A stretch of DNA of 64,000 nt from Clostridia bacterium (GCA_017502305.1 JAFVVG010000014.1:118960-182959); one strand, 5' to 3'; positions 7,931 to 17,094 are shown, numbered from the stretch's first letter. Numbers and translations are program-made. Notes: generated from the letters alone by a model not told the origin.

Positions 7931-8638
7931 TCATGCGATTTCCAGGGCAATCTCCATCATTTTGGTGAAGGTATTCTGCCGCTCCTCGGCGGAAAGCTCC
8001 TCGCCGGTAAAGGGATTGTCAGAAATGGTGCACAGGCACAGAGCGTTCTTGCCAGCCCTGGCAGCGTTGAGATACAGCGCGGCGGCTTCCATCTCAACAG
8101 CCAGCACGCCAAGCTTCTGAAGCTTGCCCAGGGGCGCGGACTCATCGTAGAAGGTATCAGATGAATAGATCGCGCCGGGAACAGGAACCTGTCCCAGCTT
8201 TTCACCGGCGTCCATGGCAGCCTTCAGCAGCTGATAGGAGCAGCTGGGAGCCACGTTGCCGTCAAAGCCAAACTGCTTGCCAAAGTTGGAATTGGTATAG
8301 GCACTCATGCCGGCCACAATATCACGAACCTTCAGCGTCTGGCTGATCATGCCTGCGGAACCAATGCGGATGATGTTTTCCACGCCATAGTAGTTGAACA
8401 GTTCATAGGAGTAGATGCCAATGGAAGGCATACCCATGCCGGAAGCCATGACCGACACCCGCTTGCCATTGTATTCGCCGGTGTAGCCCTGCACACCGCG
8501 GACGTTGTTGACAAGAACGGCATTTTCCAGAAAGGTTTCAGCGATGAACTTGGCACGGAGAGGATCGCCGGGCATGAGTACCGTGCGGGCAAAGTCGCCC
8601 TCCTTGGCGTTGATGTGAGGCGTAGGAATCGGACACAT
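7931..8638 (-). CDS. deoD: Purine-nucleoside phosphorylase DeoD-type
   Basis: The 235-residue protein matches the hexameric bacterial PNP family in length and motifs: HINAKEGDFARTVLMPGDPLRAK (phosphate site), SGMGMPSIGIYSYEL, RIGSAGMI and VEMEAAALY (ribose/base site), with Asp in SDNPFTGEE as general acid. It cleaves purine (deoxy)nucleosides with phosphate to base and (deoxy)ribose-1-phosphate in the cytoplasm. It lies 20 nt downstream of the GH3 gene on the same strand, so it is probably cotranscribed with it, an odd pairing with no obvious metabolic link. Confidence 0.95.
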   Translation of the reverse strand: MCPIPTPHINAKEGDFARTVLMPGDPLRAKFIAETFLENAVLVNNVRGVQGYTGEYNGKRVSVMASGMGMPSIGIYSYELFNYYGVENIIRIGSAGMISQTLKVRDIVAGMSAYTNSNFGKQFGFDGNVAPSCSYQLLKAAMDAGEKLGQVPVPGAIYSSDTFYDESAPLGKLQKLGVLAVEMEAAALYLNAARAGKNALCLCTISDNPFTGEELSAEERQNTFTKMMEIALEIA

Positions 8639-8658
8639 ATTGCATACCCCTTTCAGGT

Positions 8659-10749
8659 TTATTTAATCAGGATCGAAGCGGACAGTTCCGCCATGCTGCT
8701 TTCGCCAATGAAGAAATCGTACACACCGGCTGCTTCCACGGGCTTGCCGTCGTAATCCCACATGCGCAGATCATCCTTCTTCACGGTAAAGGAAACCACT
8801 GTTTCCTCACCCGGCTGGAGGCAGACGCGCTTCCATGCCTGCAGGGTGCGAAGAGGTGCCATCAGTTCAACACGCTTGCCCTGGTAATAAAGCTGCACAA
8901 CCGTTTCTCCCGCCATTTTGCCGGTATTGGCAACCTTCACGGTGAAGGTCACAGGCGCACTGGAACTCAGCTCATCGGCGGAAAAAGCGGCCTTGCTGAA
9001 GGCAAAGGTGGTATAGCTCAGGCCGTAGCCGAAAGGATACAACGGCTTGTTGCTGCCATCGCGATAAACGCTGATGAACCTGCCGTTTTCCGGCTCCGTG
9101 GGACGACCGGTGCTGAGCTGATCGTGGTGGATAGGAATCTGACCTACACACTTGGGGAACGTCATGGAAAGATGACCGGAAGGATTCACGTCGCCCATCA
9201 GCAGCTGTTTGATGGCCATAGCGCCTTCGCTGCCAGGGAACCATGCGTTCAAAACAGCAGCGCACTTGGCGCTTTCCTCCTCAATCATCAGCGGACGGCC
9301 GCAGAAGAGCACCATCACCACCGGTTTCCCTGCAGCCAGCATTTTATCAAGTTCCGCTTTCTGTTCAATCGTCAGGGCAGGGTTCAGCTTGCTGGCAGAT
9401 TCACCCACGTCATCCTGATCCTCGCCGACGGCGTAGATGATAATATCAGCGTTTTCAACATCCGTCAGCGTTACACGCTGATCCTCACTGAAGCGTTCCA
9501 GCAAAGAAGGCGTCTCATCGTCTCTGCCGTCAGCCTGCCAGGCACCCAGCAAGCGATGGGAGTCAGCGTGAGAGCCGGCAAGGGCAACCTTCATACCTGC
9601 GTTCAGGGGCAGAACGCCATCGTTCTTCAAAAGGACACAGCTTTTCAGCGCGGCACGGAGAGCGGCATCACGATGCTCCTTGCGGCCCCGCATAGCCATC
9701 TGATCCGCCCCGTTGGCCCCGTGGTTGGGATCTTCAAACAATCCAAGCTTGTTTTTCAGCTCAAGCACACGCATCACGGAAGCATCGATCTCCTCCATGC
9801 TGACGGTGCCGTCTTCCACAGCTTCCTTCAGGCCGGAGAAGAAGGCAAAGCTCATCATGTCCATGTCTGTACCGGCCTTGAAGCAGCGTACGGAAGCATC
9901 CTTGGCGTCAACAGCCATATGGTGCAGATACAATTCACCCACAGAACCCCAGTCTGTGATGGCAACGCCTTCCCATCCCCACCGCTCACGGAGAATATCC
10001 TTCATCAGCCAGCGGTTGGCGGCGGCAGGCACACGATCCACCGGCGTAAAGGCCGGCATGATCAGGTCACAGCCTGCATCCAGCGTTTCCTTGAAGGGCG
10101 GCAGATACGTATTGAACATTTCCGTACGGCTGATATCCACCGGAGCGTAGTCACGCCCTGCCTCACAAGCGGAATAGCCGGCATAATGCTTGGCACAGGT
10201 GGCCATGGTACCCTTCTGCTTCAGGTCCTTTCCCCTGTACCCGCGAACCATGGCTGCACCCATGGCGCCGCACAGTGCCGGTGCTTCACCCGGGCTCTCC
10301 ATGCAGCGGCCCCAGCGGGGATCGCGGCACACATCCAGCATGGGTGAGAAAGTCACATGAACACCGCAGGCAGAGGCTTCCAGGGCACTGATACGTGCCA
10401 TCTCCTCAGCGGTATCCTCATCAAAGCTGCTGCCAAGAGCAAGCGGAATCGGGAAAGTGGTACGCATGCCGTGAATCACATCGCTCATAATCAGCGGCGG
10501 AATGCCGTGCTTCGATTCCTTTTGGATGGTCTCATGGATTTCGGCAAACTTATCGGCATCAGCGTTTGCGCCACAGATCAGGCTACCGGCTGAAACGATT
10601 TGTTCCCGTGTCAGGTTGAACTCAAGCATCGGCCCGGTGGGCGAACCTGCGTCCGCCAGAAAGGTGGACATATCAATCTGGCAGAGCTGAGCAATCTTTT
10701 CATCAAGAGACAAGTCATGCAGAAGGGCAGCCAGCGCTTCATTGGTCAT
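8659..10749 (-). CDS. Glycoside hydrolase family 3 beta-glucosidase (BglX-like)
   Basis: The 696-residue protein has the full GH3 architecture: an N-terminal TIM-like barrel with the nucleophile in VAITDWGSVGE, a central alpha/beta sandwich (about residues 360-570) and a C-terminal fibronectin III-like domain (VTFTVKVANTGKMAGETVVQLYY). It hydrolyses beta-linked glucosides or xylosides; the exact sugar cannot be told. No signal peptide is visible, so it is probably cytoplasmic. The start at 10749 follows GGAGGGAATAAC; an earlier in-frame ATG at 10815 would add 22 unlikely residues and lies upstream of the predicted promoter. Confidence 0.92.
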   Translation of the reverse strand: MTNEALAALLHDLSLDEKIAQLCQIDMSTFLADAGSPTGPMLEFNLTREQIVSAGSLICGANADADKFAEIHETIQKESKHGIPPLIMSDVIHGMRTTFPIPLALGSSFDEDTAEEMARISALEASACGVHVTFSPMLDVCRDPRWGRCMESPGEAPALCGAMGAAMVRGYRGKDLKQKGTMATCAKHYAGYSACEAGRDYAPVDISRTEMFNTYLPPFKETLDAGCDLIMPAFTPVDRVPAAANRWLMKDILRERWGWEGVAITDWGSVGELYLHHMAVDAKDASVRCFKAGTDMDMMSFAFFSGLKEAVEDGTVSMEEIDASVMRVLELKNKLGLFEDPNHGANGADQMAMRGRKEHRDAALRAALKSCVLLKNDGVLPLNAGMKVALAGSHADSHRLLGAWQADGRDDETPSLLERFSEDQRVTLTDVENADIIIYAVGEDQDDVGESASKLNPALTIEQKAELDKMLAAGKPVVMVLFCGRPLMIEEESAKCAAVLNAWFPGSEGAMAIKQLLMGDVNPSGHLSMTFPKCVGQIPIHHDQLSTGRPTEPENGRFISVYRDGSNKPLYPFGYGLSYTTFAFSKAAFSADELSSSAPVTFTVKVANTGKMAGETVVQLYYQGKRVELMAPLRTLQAWKRVCLQPGEETVVSFTVKKDDLRMWDYDGKPVEAAGVYDFFIGESSMAELSASILIK

Positions 10750-10785
10750 GTTATTCCCTCCGAAATTGTACTTACATTTACATTG

Positions 10786-10815
10786 ATTATACCATGTTTC
10801 CCACCCTTCAATCAA
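10786..10815 (-). promoter_or_regulatory. Promoter of the GH3-deoD operon
   Basis: On the minus strand TTGATT (10815-10810) and TATAAT (10791-10786) are 18 nt apart, with a TGG extension before the -10. This places the start about 30 nt upstream of the GH3 ATG. Confidence 0.6.
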
Positions 10816-10839
10816 GCCTTCATGGAAAAAGAACCATGC

Positions 10840-10868
10840 TTGACATCCCTGTCCCCTTCTTCTAAAAT
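10840..10868 (+). promoter_or_regulatory. Promoter of ygiQ
   Basis: TTGACA (10840-10845) and TAAAAT (10863-10868) have 17-nt spacing, ending 24 nt before the chosen ygiQ start. Confidence 0.7.
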
Positions 10869-10892
10869 AGATACATGTATGGAGGGATCAGC

Positions 10893-12821
10893 ATGAACCA
10901 GCAGTTTCTGCCCGTAACGGCCAAGGAAGTTACCCAAAGGGGATGGGACGCCCCAGATTTTGTTTATGTCTGCGGCGACGCATACGTGGATCACCCCTCC
11001 TTTGGTCATGCCATCATCAGCCGTGTGCTGGAGAACGCTGGCTATCGGGTGGCTATGCTTTGCCTGCCTGATTGGCATACCACCGATGATTTCACCCGTT
11101 TTGGCCGTCCCCGCCTCGGCTTCCTGGTAACCGCCGGTGTGATTGATAGCATGGTGAACCACTACACCGTAGCCAAGAAACGCCGCAGCGAGGACGCCTA
11201 CGCCCCCGGCGGTAAAGCCGGCATGCGGCCTGACCGTGCAACTATCGTCTACTGCAACAAGATCCGCCAGGCTTACCGGGATGTGCCTATTCTGATCGGC
11301 GGTGTGGAAGCCAGCCTGCGCCGTTTCTCCCATTACGATTACTGGGACGATAAGGTCCGTCACTCCATTCTTGTGGATTCCGGCGCCAATCTGCTGCTTT
11401 TTGGCATGGGTGAAACCAGCATTGTGGAATGCGCCAACTGGCTTGCGGACGGCATGAATCCGGCGGAGCTGCGGCGTATCCGCGGCATCTGCTACATGAG
11501 CAAAACAGCCGATGAAACCTGCGTTCAGCTGCCCTCCCACAAGGAAATCTGCCAGGATAAAAAACAATACGCCAAAGCTTTCCTCACCCAATACGAGGAG
11601 CAGGATCCCATTCGCGGCAAACGCATGTGCCAGCAGCAGGATGATGACCGCTATCTGATCCAGAACGAGCCTTGCCTGCCCATGACCCGCGAAGCCCTTG
11701 ACGCTGTGTACGATCTCCCCTACACCCGCCGCTGGCACCCAATGTACGATAAAGCAGGTGGTATTCCTGCCCTGGCGGAGGTAGAATTCTCCATCGCTTC
11801 TACCCGCGGGTGCTTTGGCAGCTGCTCCTTCTGCTCAATCACCTTCCATCAGGGACGGATCATCCAGTCCCGCAGCCCTGAGTCCATCGTAAAGGAAGCT
11901 CGACTGCTTACACGACTTCCCAATTTCAAGGGCTATATCCACGACGTGGGCGGCCCCACCGCAAACTTCCGCCAGCCTGCCTGCGACAAACAGCTCAAGT
12001 GCGGCGCTTGCAAAAACAAACAGTGCCTTTATCCCCGGCCCTGCAAGAATATGAACGTTTCCCACTCGGAGCTCATCGACATTCTCCGCCAGCTCCGCTC
12101 TCTGCCTAAAGTGAAGAAGGTTTTCATCCGATCCGGATTGCGGTATGACTACATCATGTCGGATGATGATCCCACCTTCCTGCGGGAACTCTGCCAGCAC
12201 CATATTTCCGGTCAGCTGAAGGTAGCACCGGAGCACGTTTGCCCTGCCGTGCTTGATAAGATGGGCAAGCCCGGCAGGAATGTCTACGATGCCTTTGTGA
12301 AGCGTTACGTGGCAGTCAACGAGCGCCTGGGCCTGAAGCAATACCTGATCCCCTATCTCATGAGTAGTCACCCCGGCAGCGACCTGAACGCCGCCATTGA
12401 GCTTGCGTGCTACCTGCGTGATACCGGCTTTTATCCTGATCAGGTGCAGGATTTTTATCCCACGCCCGGCACACTGAGCACCTGCATGTTCTATACCGGG
12501 CTTGATCCCCGTTCGATGAAGCCCGTGTTTGTCGCGCGTTCGCCCGAAGATAAAGCCATGCAGCGCGCGCTGATGCAGTTCCGCTCCCCCAAGAACCAGC
12601 CCCTGGTGCGCAAGGCCTTGCGCCTGGCAGGGAGGGACGATCTGATCGGCTGGGACCGTGAATGTCTCGTTGCTCCTGAATCAAGCCGCAACGCCGGCAA
12701 CCGTGATCCCCGCGCTCCCAGGCAAACGAAAACGGCCACCCGACAGAAGCCTTCTTCCGAAAAGAAGACGTCTGTCAAGCGGTCGTCCAAATGGGCCAAA
12801 GCCAAGCCAAAGAAACGTTGA
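10893..12821 (+). CDS. YgiQ family radical SAM protein
   Basis: The 642-residue protein starts with the YgiQ-specific domain (WDAPDFVYVCGDAYVDHPSFG; LIGGVEASLRRFSHYDYW) followed by a radical SAM core. Its cluster motif is the Cx3Cx2C of RGCFGSCSFC (Cys307, Cys311, Cys314), with further cysteines in CGACKNKQCLYPRPC. The last 45 residues are a basic, Lys/Arg/Ser-rich tail. Its reaction is not established. The ATG at 10893 follows GGAGGGA; an upstream ATG at 10875 overlaps the SD. The stop abuts the convergent tetR stop with no gap. Confidence 0.92.
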   Translation: MNQQFLPVTAKEVTQRGWDAPDFVYVCGDAYVDHPSFGHAIISRVLENAGYRVAMLCLPDWHTTDDFTRFGRPRLGFLVTAGVIDSMVNHYTVAKKRRSEDAYAPGGKAGMRPDRATIVYCNKIRQAYRDVPILIGGVEASLRRFSHYDYWDDKVRHSILVDSGANLLLFGMGETSIVECANWLADGMNPAELRRIRGICYMSKTADETCVQLPSHKEICQDKKQYAKAFLTQYEEQDPIRGKRMCQQQDDDRYLIQNEPCLPMTREALDAVYDLPYTRRWHPMYDKAGGIPALAEVEFSIASTRGCFGSCSFCSITFHQGRIIQSRSPESIVKEARLLTRLPNFKGYIHDVGGPTANFRQPACDKQLKCGACKNKQCLYPRPCKNMNVSHSELIDILRQLRSLPKVKKVFIRSGLRYDYIMSDDDPTFLRELCQHHISGQLKVAPEHVCPAVLDKMGKPGRNVYDAFVKRYVAVNERLGLKQYLIPYLMSSHPGSDLNAAIELACYLRDTGFYPDQVQDFYPTPGTLSTCMFYTGLDPRSMKPVFVARSPEDKAMQRALMQFRSPKNQPLVRKALRLAGRDDLIGWDRECLVAPESSRNAGNRDPRAPRQTKTATRQKPSSEKKTSVKRSSKWAKAKPKKR

Positions 12822-13517
12822 TTACTGCAAGGGAACCAGCTTGCTCATCAGCCTGGCGGCTACGTCATCCCACTCCTGCAGGGGAATGATCTCGATGCTG
12901 CCAAAGGGTGCATCCAGCAGCCTTTCCAAGGTTTTGCGATATTTGGTCAATACGCTTAAAAGCGCGGCGGCATCAGCCTTCTGCGCTTTTTTGCTGTACT
13001 CCAGCATCAGCGCAGAAACCTCGACCCATGCCTGACTCACCAGATGGAGCACCACATCGCCCAGTTCATTCATGGCCGGACAAAGCACGCCGGCATCCTG
13101 GGCCAGGGCCAGTTCACGCTGCATGGCAGGCAGAAAGGTCTCCAACAGGGCCTCCTGATAGCACAACCGCAGCGCACGTCCTTCCGGCCTGTCGAGCATG
13201 GGCAACAGCATCCCCACAAAATCAGCTTCTTCTTTACGGAAAGGAAGGAAGCCGTAGATCAGCTTGTTAATGCGCTTCATTTCATCCTTTTCAAAGGCAA
13301 GGGATGCTTCTGTCTGCTCCAGGGCCTTTTCCGCCCGCTGGTAAAACAGGGTGTCCAGCAGCGCTTCCTTGCTGGCAAAATGATGATAAAAGCCGCCCTT
13401 GCTGATATGCAGCACATTCAAAATGTCCTGCACGCTGGTGGCTTCATAGCCCTTAAGGCAAAACAGCCGTTCCGCCACATTGAGCATTTCCTGGCGTTTT
13501 TCATCGCCCTTCCGCAC
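12822..13517 (-). CDS. TetR/AcrR family transcriptional regulator
   Basis: The 231-residue protein has an N-terminal TetR DNA-binding domain (about residues 8-55: LNVAERLFCLKGYEATSVQDI, then the recognition segment ISKGGFYHHFASKEAL) and a helical C-terminal ligand/dimer domain. The start is a GTG at 13517 with GGGAG upstream. A sigma-A promoter lies at 13544-13573. No efflux pump or other obvious target is adjacent, so it may regulate itself or a distant gene. The ligand is unknown. Confidence 0.88.
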   Translation of the reverse strand: MRKGDEKRQEMLNVAERLFCLKGYEATSVQDILNVLHISKGGFYHHFASKEALLDTLFYQRAEKALEQTEASLAFEKDEMKRINKLIYGFLPFRKEEADFVGMLLPMLDRPEGRALRLCYQEALLETFLPAMQRELALAQDAGVLCPAMNELGDVVLHLVSQAWVEVSALMLEYSKKAQKADAAALLSVLTKYRKTLERLLDAPFGSIEIIPLQEWDDVAARLMSKLVPLQ

Positions 13518-13543
13518 AGCAGCATCTCTCCCTTCTCATTGGT

Positions 13544-13573
13544 AGTATAAGCCGATTCGACGGTTTTCGTCAA
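13544..13573 (-). promoter_or_regulatory. Promoter of the TetR gene
   Basis: On the minus strand TTGACG (13573-13568) and TATACT (13549-13544) are separated by 18 nt, between the ferredoxin gene and the regulator. Confidence 0.6.
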
Positions 13574-13583
13574 GTGTTATCAG

Positions 13584-13772
13584 TTAATCGTCCTTTTCAA
13601 TGGCATCCACGGGGCAGCCTTCCATGGCCTCAGTAGCCTTGGCGCAGATCACGCCGCTTTCCGGCTCTTCCTTTGCATAAGCAATGCCGTCTCGCTCCAG
13701 CTCAAACACCTCCGGGCATACGCTGACGCAAAGGCCGCAGGCAATACACCTGTCATTCACGAAGAATTTCAT
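13584..13772 (-). CDS. Small [4Fe-4S] ferredoxin
   Basis: The 62-residue protein has the cluster motif CIACGLCVSVCP near the N-terminus and a lone distal cysteine pair (ICAKATEAMEGCP), the pattern of single-cluster ferredoxins in which the second cluster site is lost and replaced by a disulfide or loop. It is acidic, as expected of an electron carrier in the cytoplasm. The start at 13772 (MKFFVNDRC) follows AAAGGAGTGGTGAAG; an open frame extends further upstream but without homology. It lies 66 nt upstream of tetR on the same strand. Confidence 0.9.
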   Translation of the reverse strand: MKFFVNDRCIACGLCVSVCPEVFELERDGIAYAKEEPESGVICAKATEAMEGCPVDAIEKDD

Positions 13773-13897
13773 CTTCACCACTCCTTTCAGCCATAGTCTT
13801 TCCAGGCAAGAAAATAAGATGCACACAATTCCCGCGATTTCATAGATTGCTCGTGAAGGTTCCACCAAGGAGCCGAAAAACAAGGAGGCGTGGAAGA

Positions 13898-14683
13898 ATG
13901 AGCTTCTATTCCTACAAGAACGCCAATCCCTCTTGCTGCCCCGGTAACATTTCCGGAAGCGCCCTGGACGGCCTGCAGGAAAAGGTTTGCGTGCAGGTCA
14001 AGCGCGTGTACGACAGCGGCCTGACCCAGAAGCAGCTGGATGATCAGATCGTCACCATCACCAGCTATGCCCAGGTGGCCAACACCTGCCAGTGCAACGC
14101 CTGCGGCTGTCAGGAAGTGCAGGACACCGTTCCCCCCACTTCAGCCCCTATGGCGCCCATTACCTTTGAGAGCTGCCGCTCCTCCACCACAGAGGGAACT
14201 ATCCGCAATCTGACGGTGGATCGCCTGTGCGACCGTCCCTGCTTCGCCCGTGTCCGGGCCACCATCGACGCGCCCATCGACATCCTCTTCACCGACAGCC
14301 GCTGCGTAGAGTACATCGGTAAGGGCACTATCTCCGTGGATCAGGATCTGCTGCTTTCCATCCCCGACGAATCCATCGTTCCCTACACCCTGGAGGCCAT
14401 GGTCAGCGCCATCTGTGTTTCCGGCACCTACCTGGGCAACAATCAGTTCAAGATGACCGTGTGCGTCACCATCATCATGAAGGTGCTGGCCAACGTGGAG
14501 ATCCTCATCCCCAGCTATGGCTTCTGCAACATTCCCCCGGCCGAAGAGTTCGCCGACTCCGTCTGCGACGAGTTCTTCTCCCTGCCCCTGTTCCCCCACG
14601 CATCTCTGTGCAACGAGGGAACGGTGCAATCCAATACCATCACTTCCTGCAGCCTTGGCTGCGGATGTGGCTGCAACCGGTAA
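13898..14683 (+). CDS. Cysteine-rich protein, possibly a spore coat component
   Basis: I do not recognise a named family with certainty. The 261-residue protein has about 24 cysteines, including CCP near the start, CQCNACGC around residue 67-75 and a terminal GCGCGCN. The segment VCVQVKRVYDSGLTQ is like repeats found in clostridial SPOCS/coat-associated proteins. No signal peptide or membrane helix is present. High Cys content and the setting in a spore-former suggest a cross-linked coat protein; this is inference. Strong SD AAGGAGG upstream; a weak match to a mother-cell promoter (ACAC then CATAGATTG) lies near 13823-13849. It is a single-gene unit ended by a terminator. Confidence 0.6.
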   Translation: MSFYSYKNANPSCCPGNISGSALDGLQEKVCVQVKRVYDSGLTQKQLDDQIVTITSYAQVANTCQCNACGCQEVQDTVPPTSAPMAPITFESCRSSTTEGTIRNLTVDRLCDRPCFARVRATIDAPIDILFTDSRCVEYIGKGTISVDQDLLLSIPDESIVPYTLEAMVSAICVSGTYLGNNQFKMTVCVTIIMKVLANVEILIPSYGFCNIPPAEEFADSVCDEFFSLPLFPHASLCNEGTVQSNTITSCSLGCGCGCNR

Positions 14684-14690
14684 ATCAAAA

Positions 14691-14720
14691 GAGCCGCTCC
14701 CCAAATGGAGCGGCTTCTTT
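14691..14720. terminator. Bidirectional terminator between the coat-like gene and the HMA gene
   Basis: GAGCCGCTCC (14691-14700) and GGAGCGGCTT (14707-14716) form a long stem with a 6-nt loop. It is preceded by AAAA and followed by CTTTCT. Confidence 0.85.
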
Positions 14721-14724
14721 CTGT

Positions 14725-14934
14725 TTACAGCATCTTCACCGGCTTGAAATCAATGTTCTTCACAACGTCCATCAGCACGCTGTCGGCCACATCGCTGTCC
14801 AGGGTAATGGTGGCCGTCTTGGCTTCCAGGTCCACCGCACAAGCCGTCACGCCAGCTACCTTGCACAGGTGTTTTTCCACCGCAGCCTTGCAGCGGGGGC
14901 ACATCATGCCTTCGATCAGCATTTTCTTTTCCAT
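14725..14934 (-). CDS. Heavy-metal-associated (HMA) domain protein, CopZ-like
   Basis: The 69-residue protein is a single HMA ferredoxin-like fold with the metal-binding loop GMMCPRC near the N-terminus and a family-typical C-terminal segment (DSDVADSVLMDVVKNIDF). Such proteins carry Cu(I) or similar ions in the cytoplasm. The canonical GMxCxxC is kept. The ATG at 14934 is 8 nt from AAGGAG; an ATG at 14940 is too close to the SD. It follows scpB by 14 nt, yet no copper ATPase is nearby, so its partner is elsewhere. Confidence 0.85.
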   Translation of the reverse strand: MEKKMLIEGMMCPRCKAAVEKHLCKVAGVTACAVDLEAKTATITLDSDVADSVLMDVVKNIDFKPVKML

Positions 14935-14948
14935 GATCATTTCTCCTT

Positions 14949-15506
14949 TCAATTCACAAGTTCCGGCACTGGGCCATCGCTTTGCTCGCCGCTCACATCG
15001 GGCATGGGCGGAAGATCTTCCAATGCTTCTAGCCCAAAGTGGCTGAGAAACTCCTCGGTGGTTCCGTAGAGAATTGGCCGGCCCAGGGTATCCTTGCGGC
15101 CCACCTCGGTAATCAGGTTCTTGGTCACCAGTGAGTGGATGGAGTAATCGCACTTCACGCCGCGGATCTGCTCTACCTCCGCCTTGGTTACCGGTTGCCG
15201 GTAGGCCACAACCGCCAGGGTTTCCATCACGGCCTGGCTCAGGCTTTGCCTCTGCACCGGCTGCAGCAGCCGCACAACGTCTGTGGAATACAGCGCCCGG
15301 GTGGCCAGCTGCACATGTTGACCAAAGCGCTTCAGGCAGAAGCCACGCTGGGCGAAATCATACTCGTCCCGCAATTCATTCAGCGCCATCTCCAGCTCAT
15401 CTGTGGTAATCTCCAGCGCCCGGGCAAGTTCGCCAACCAGCACCGCTTCCCCCGCAACAAAAAGGATGGCCTCAATGCGTCCCTTCAGGCTGCCTTCCTC
15501 ACACAT
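14949..15506 (-). CDS. scpB: Segregation and condensation protein B
   Basis: The 185-residue protein has the two winged-helix domains of ScpB: LKGRIEAILFVAGEAV at the start and the conserved LSQAVMETLAVVAYRQPVTKAEVEQIRGV with TLGRPILYGTTEEFLSHFG further on. ScpB dimers bind ScpA and regulate the Smc condensin ring in chromosome segregation. It overlaps scpA by 8 nt, so translation is probably coupled. The C-terminal 20 residues are an acidic tail. Confidence 0.96.
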   Translation of the reverse strand: MCEEGSLKGRIEAILFVAGEAVLVGELARALEITTDELEMALNELRDEYDFAQRGFCLKRFGQHVQLATRALYSTDVVRLLQPVQRQSLSQAVMETLAVVAYRQPVTKAEVEQIRGVKCDYSIHSLVTKNLITEVGRKDTLGRPILYGTTEEFLSHFGLEALEDLPPMPDVSGEQSDGPVPELVN

Positions 15507-16266
15507 CGGTCAACAACTCCTCATACTCAACTTCCCTGCGACCCGGCAGCAGAATGATATCGCTGTACACGCTCTCCTGTTCCAGGTGCATTTCGCCCAG
15601 CTTCAACAGTTCCAGCATGGCCAGGAAAAGAGTCACAACCTCTTCTCTGGTGGGTGCTTCGCTGAAGGCCTCATCAAAGCGCATGCGTCCTTTGCGGCGG
15701 ATGCCGTGCAGCAGCGTCAGCATGCACTCCTGTACGGTATGCTCATCCCGTCGGATGTCTCTTGGCGCATAGCGGTTTTGTTCGTTCTCTTCAACCGCCG
15801 CAGGCTTTCTGGCCCAGATGCGAAGAAACGCCTCCGTCAGGCCCTCCAGGGTGAGGCCTACCAGTTCCGTCTCCTGGGGCGGCAGGGGGTACTCCTCGGG
15901 CAGCTTGGTGAAGATATCCTGCGCCGCCCTCTCAAACTGCTGCATGGCCGCGGCAGTTTCTTTGAAGCGCTTGTACTCTTCCAGCTGGCGGATCAGCGCC
16001 TGCTCAGGATCTTCTTCATCCTCCTCCAGTTTGGGAGGCTTGGGCAGCATGGCGCGGCTTTTGATCTCCAGCAGCGTTGCCGCCATCACAAGAAAATCCG
16101 TGGCATCGTCCATGTCCAGGTCCGGAGCATTTCGCACTGACTCGATGTACTGGTCAGTGATCTGGCTGATAAAGATATCTTTGATATCCACCTGCGCCTT
16201 GCCGATCAGATGCAGGAGCAGATCAAGCGGGCCGTCGAAATCCTTTAATTGAAATATCATGGCCAT
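15499..16266 (-). CDS. scpA: Segregation and condensation protein A (kleisin)
   Basis: The 255-residue protein begins with the hallmark FDGPLDLLLHLI and IKDIFISQITDQYIE, then ATDFLVMAATLLEIKSRAMLP, and ends in a winged-helix that contacts Smc. It bridges the Smc heads as the kleisin subunit. MAMIF has two possible starts (16266 or 16260), and a GGAG lies upstream. It follows the M50 protease gene by 6 nt on the same strand and overlaps scpB. Confidence 0.96.
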   Translation of the reverse strand: MAMIFQLKDFDGPLDLLLHLIGKAQVDIKDIFISQITDQYIESVRNAPDLDMDDATDFLVMAATLLEIKSRAMLPKPPKLEEDEEDPEQALIRQLEEYKRFKETAAAMQQFERAAQDIFTKLPEEYPLPPQETELVGLTLEGLTEAFLRIWARKPAAVEENEQNRYAPRDIRRDEHTVQECMLTLLHGIRRKGRMRFDEAFSEAPTREEVVTLFLAMLELLKLGEMHLEQESVYSDIILLPGRREVEYEELLTDV

Positions 16267-16272
16267 CAGTTA

Positions 16273-17094
16273 TCACACTCCGCCTGTGATCTTCAGGAAA
16301 AGGTTCAGCACAGCACTGTAAACAGTCGTGTTTACCGTAGAAAGCAAACCACCCAGCGCACCGGAAAAGCAAAGGATCAGCAACACAAAATGGGCGATCT
16401 GAAATGTCTGCTGGTTTAGCTGCAAACGCCCTTTGAGCAGCGTATCGTTCAGCAAATGATAGCCGTCCAGCGGCGGAATGGGCAGCAGGTTGAACACCGC
16501 AAGCGCCAGGTTTGTCTGGGCCATCAGCAGCAGGAAGCGCTGCACATACTGCAGCCAGGGCGCTGCCATGTTAGCCGTCCACATGGGATCCAGCTCACCA
16601 TAGGCGATGCCGTAGCCAATCATGTAATAAGGGCTTACCAGATATTCCAGCGTACCCATGCTGTCCTTCATGGTGGTCAGAAAATCACGGTTCCACATCA
16701 GTCCGTTGATGCCGACACTGAGAGCCGTGCAGGCGATGAACAGCATGAGATTGGTGGCTATACCGGCAATGGACACCAGAAAGTCATCACGGCGATAGTT
16801 GGAAAAGTTGCGGGGATTCACCGGCACAGGCTTTGCCCAGCCAATGCCAATGAAAATCATGGAAATGGTGCCCAAAGGATCCAGGTGCTTGCGCGGGTCC
16901 AGCGACAGCCTGCCCATCCACTTGGCCGTGGGATCGCCGCAGCGCCAGGCAACATAGCCGTGGGCCACCTCGTGCAGGATCAGGCTGAGCAGAATGGTAA
17001 CCGCCGTGAAAAACACATATACTACAAAGCCAATAGGATCTGTCCTCAGGAAATCAATCCACTCCCGAAGCCTGTCAATCAATGAATACAGCAT
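16273..17094 (-). CDS. Site-2 protease family membrane metalloprotease (M50)
   Basis: The 273-residue polytopic protein has the zinc motif HEVAH in ILHEVAHGYVAWRCGDPTAKWMGRLSL and the third-ligand region NLLPIPPLDGYH. This short FtsH-less, PDZ-less type is common in Bacillota next to scpA-scpB. It cleaves membrane-embedded substrates inside the bilayer, but its natural substrate is unknown. About five to six hydrophobic helices are visible. It sits 18 nt after the LD-carboxypeptidase gene and 6 nt before scpA. Confidence 0.9.
   Translation of the reverse strand: MLYSLIDRLREWIDFLRTDPIGFVVYVFFTAVTILLSLILHEVAHGYVAWRCGDPTAKWMGRLSLDPRKHLDPLGTISMIFIGIGWAKPVPVNPRNFSNYRRDDFLVSIAGIATNLMLFIACTALSVGINGLMWNRDFLTTMKDSMGTLEYLVSPYYMIGYGIAYGELDPMWTANMAAPWLQYVQRFLLLMAQTNLALAVFNLLPIPPLDGYHLLNDTLLKGRLQLNQQTFQIAHFVLLILCFSGALGGLLSTVNTTVYSAVLNLFLKITGGV

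Noticed and set aside
10767..10782. LacI-type operator before the GH3 gene (TGTA-N7-TTACA)
   Set aside because: The arms resemble the uronate operators, but the spacing is 2 nt longer, so the same repressor is unlikely to bind.
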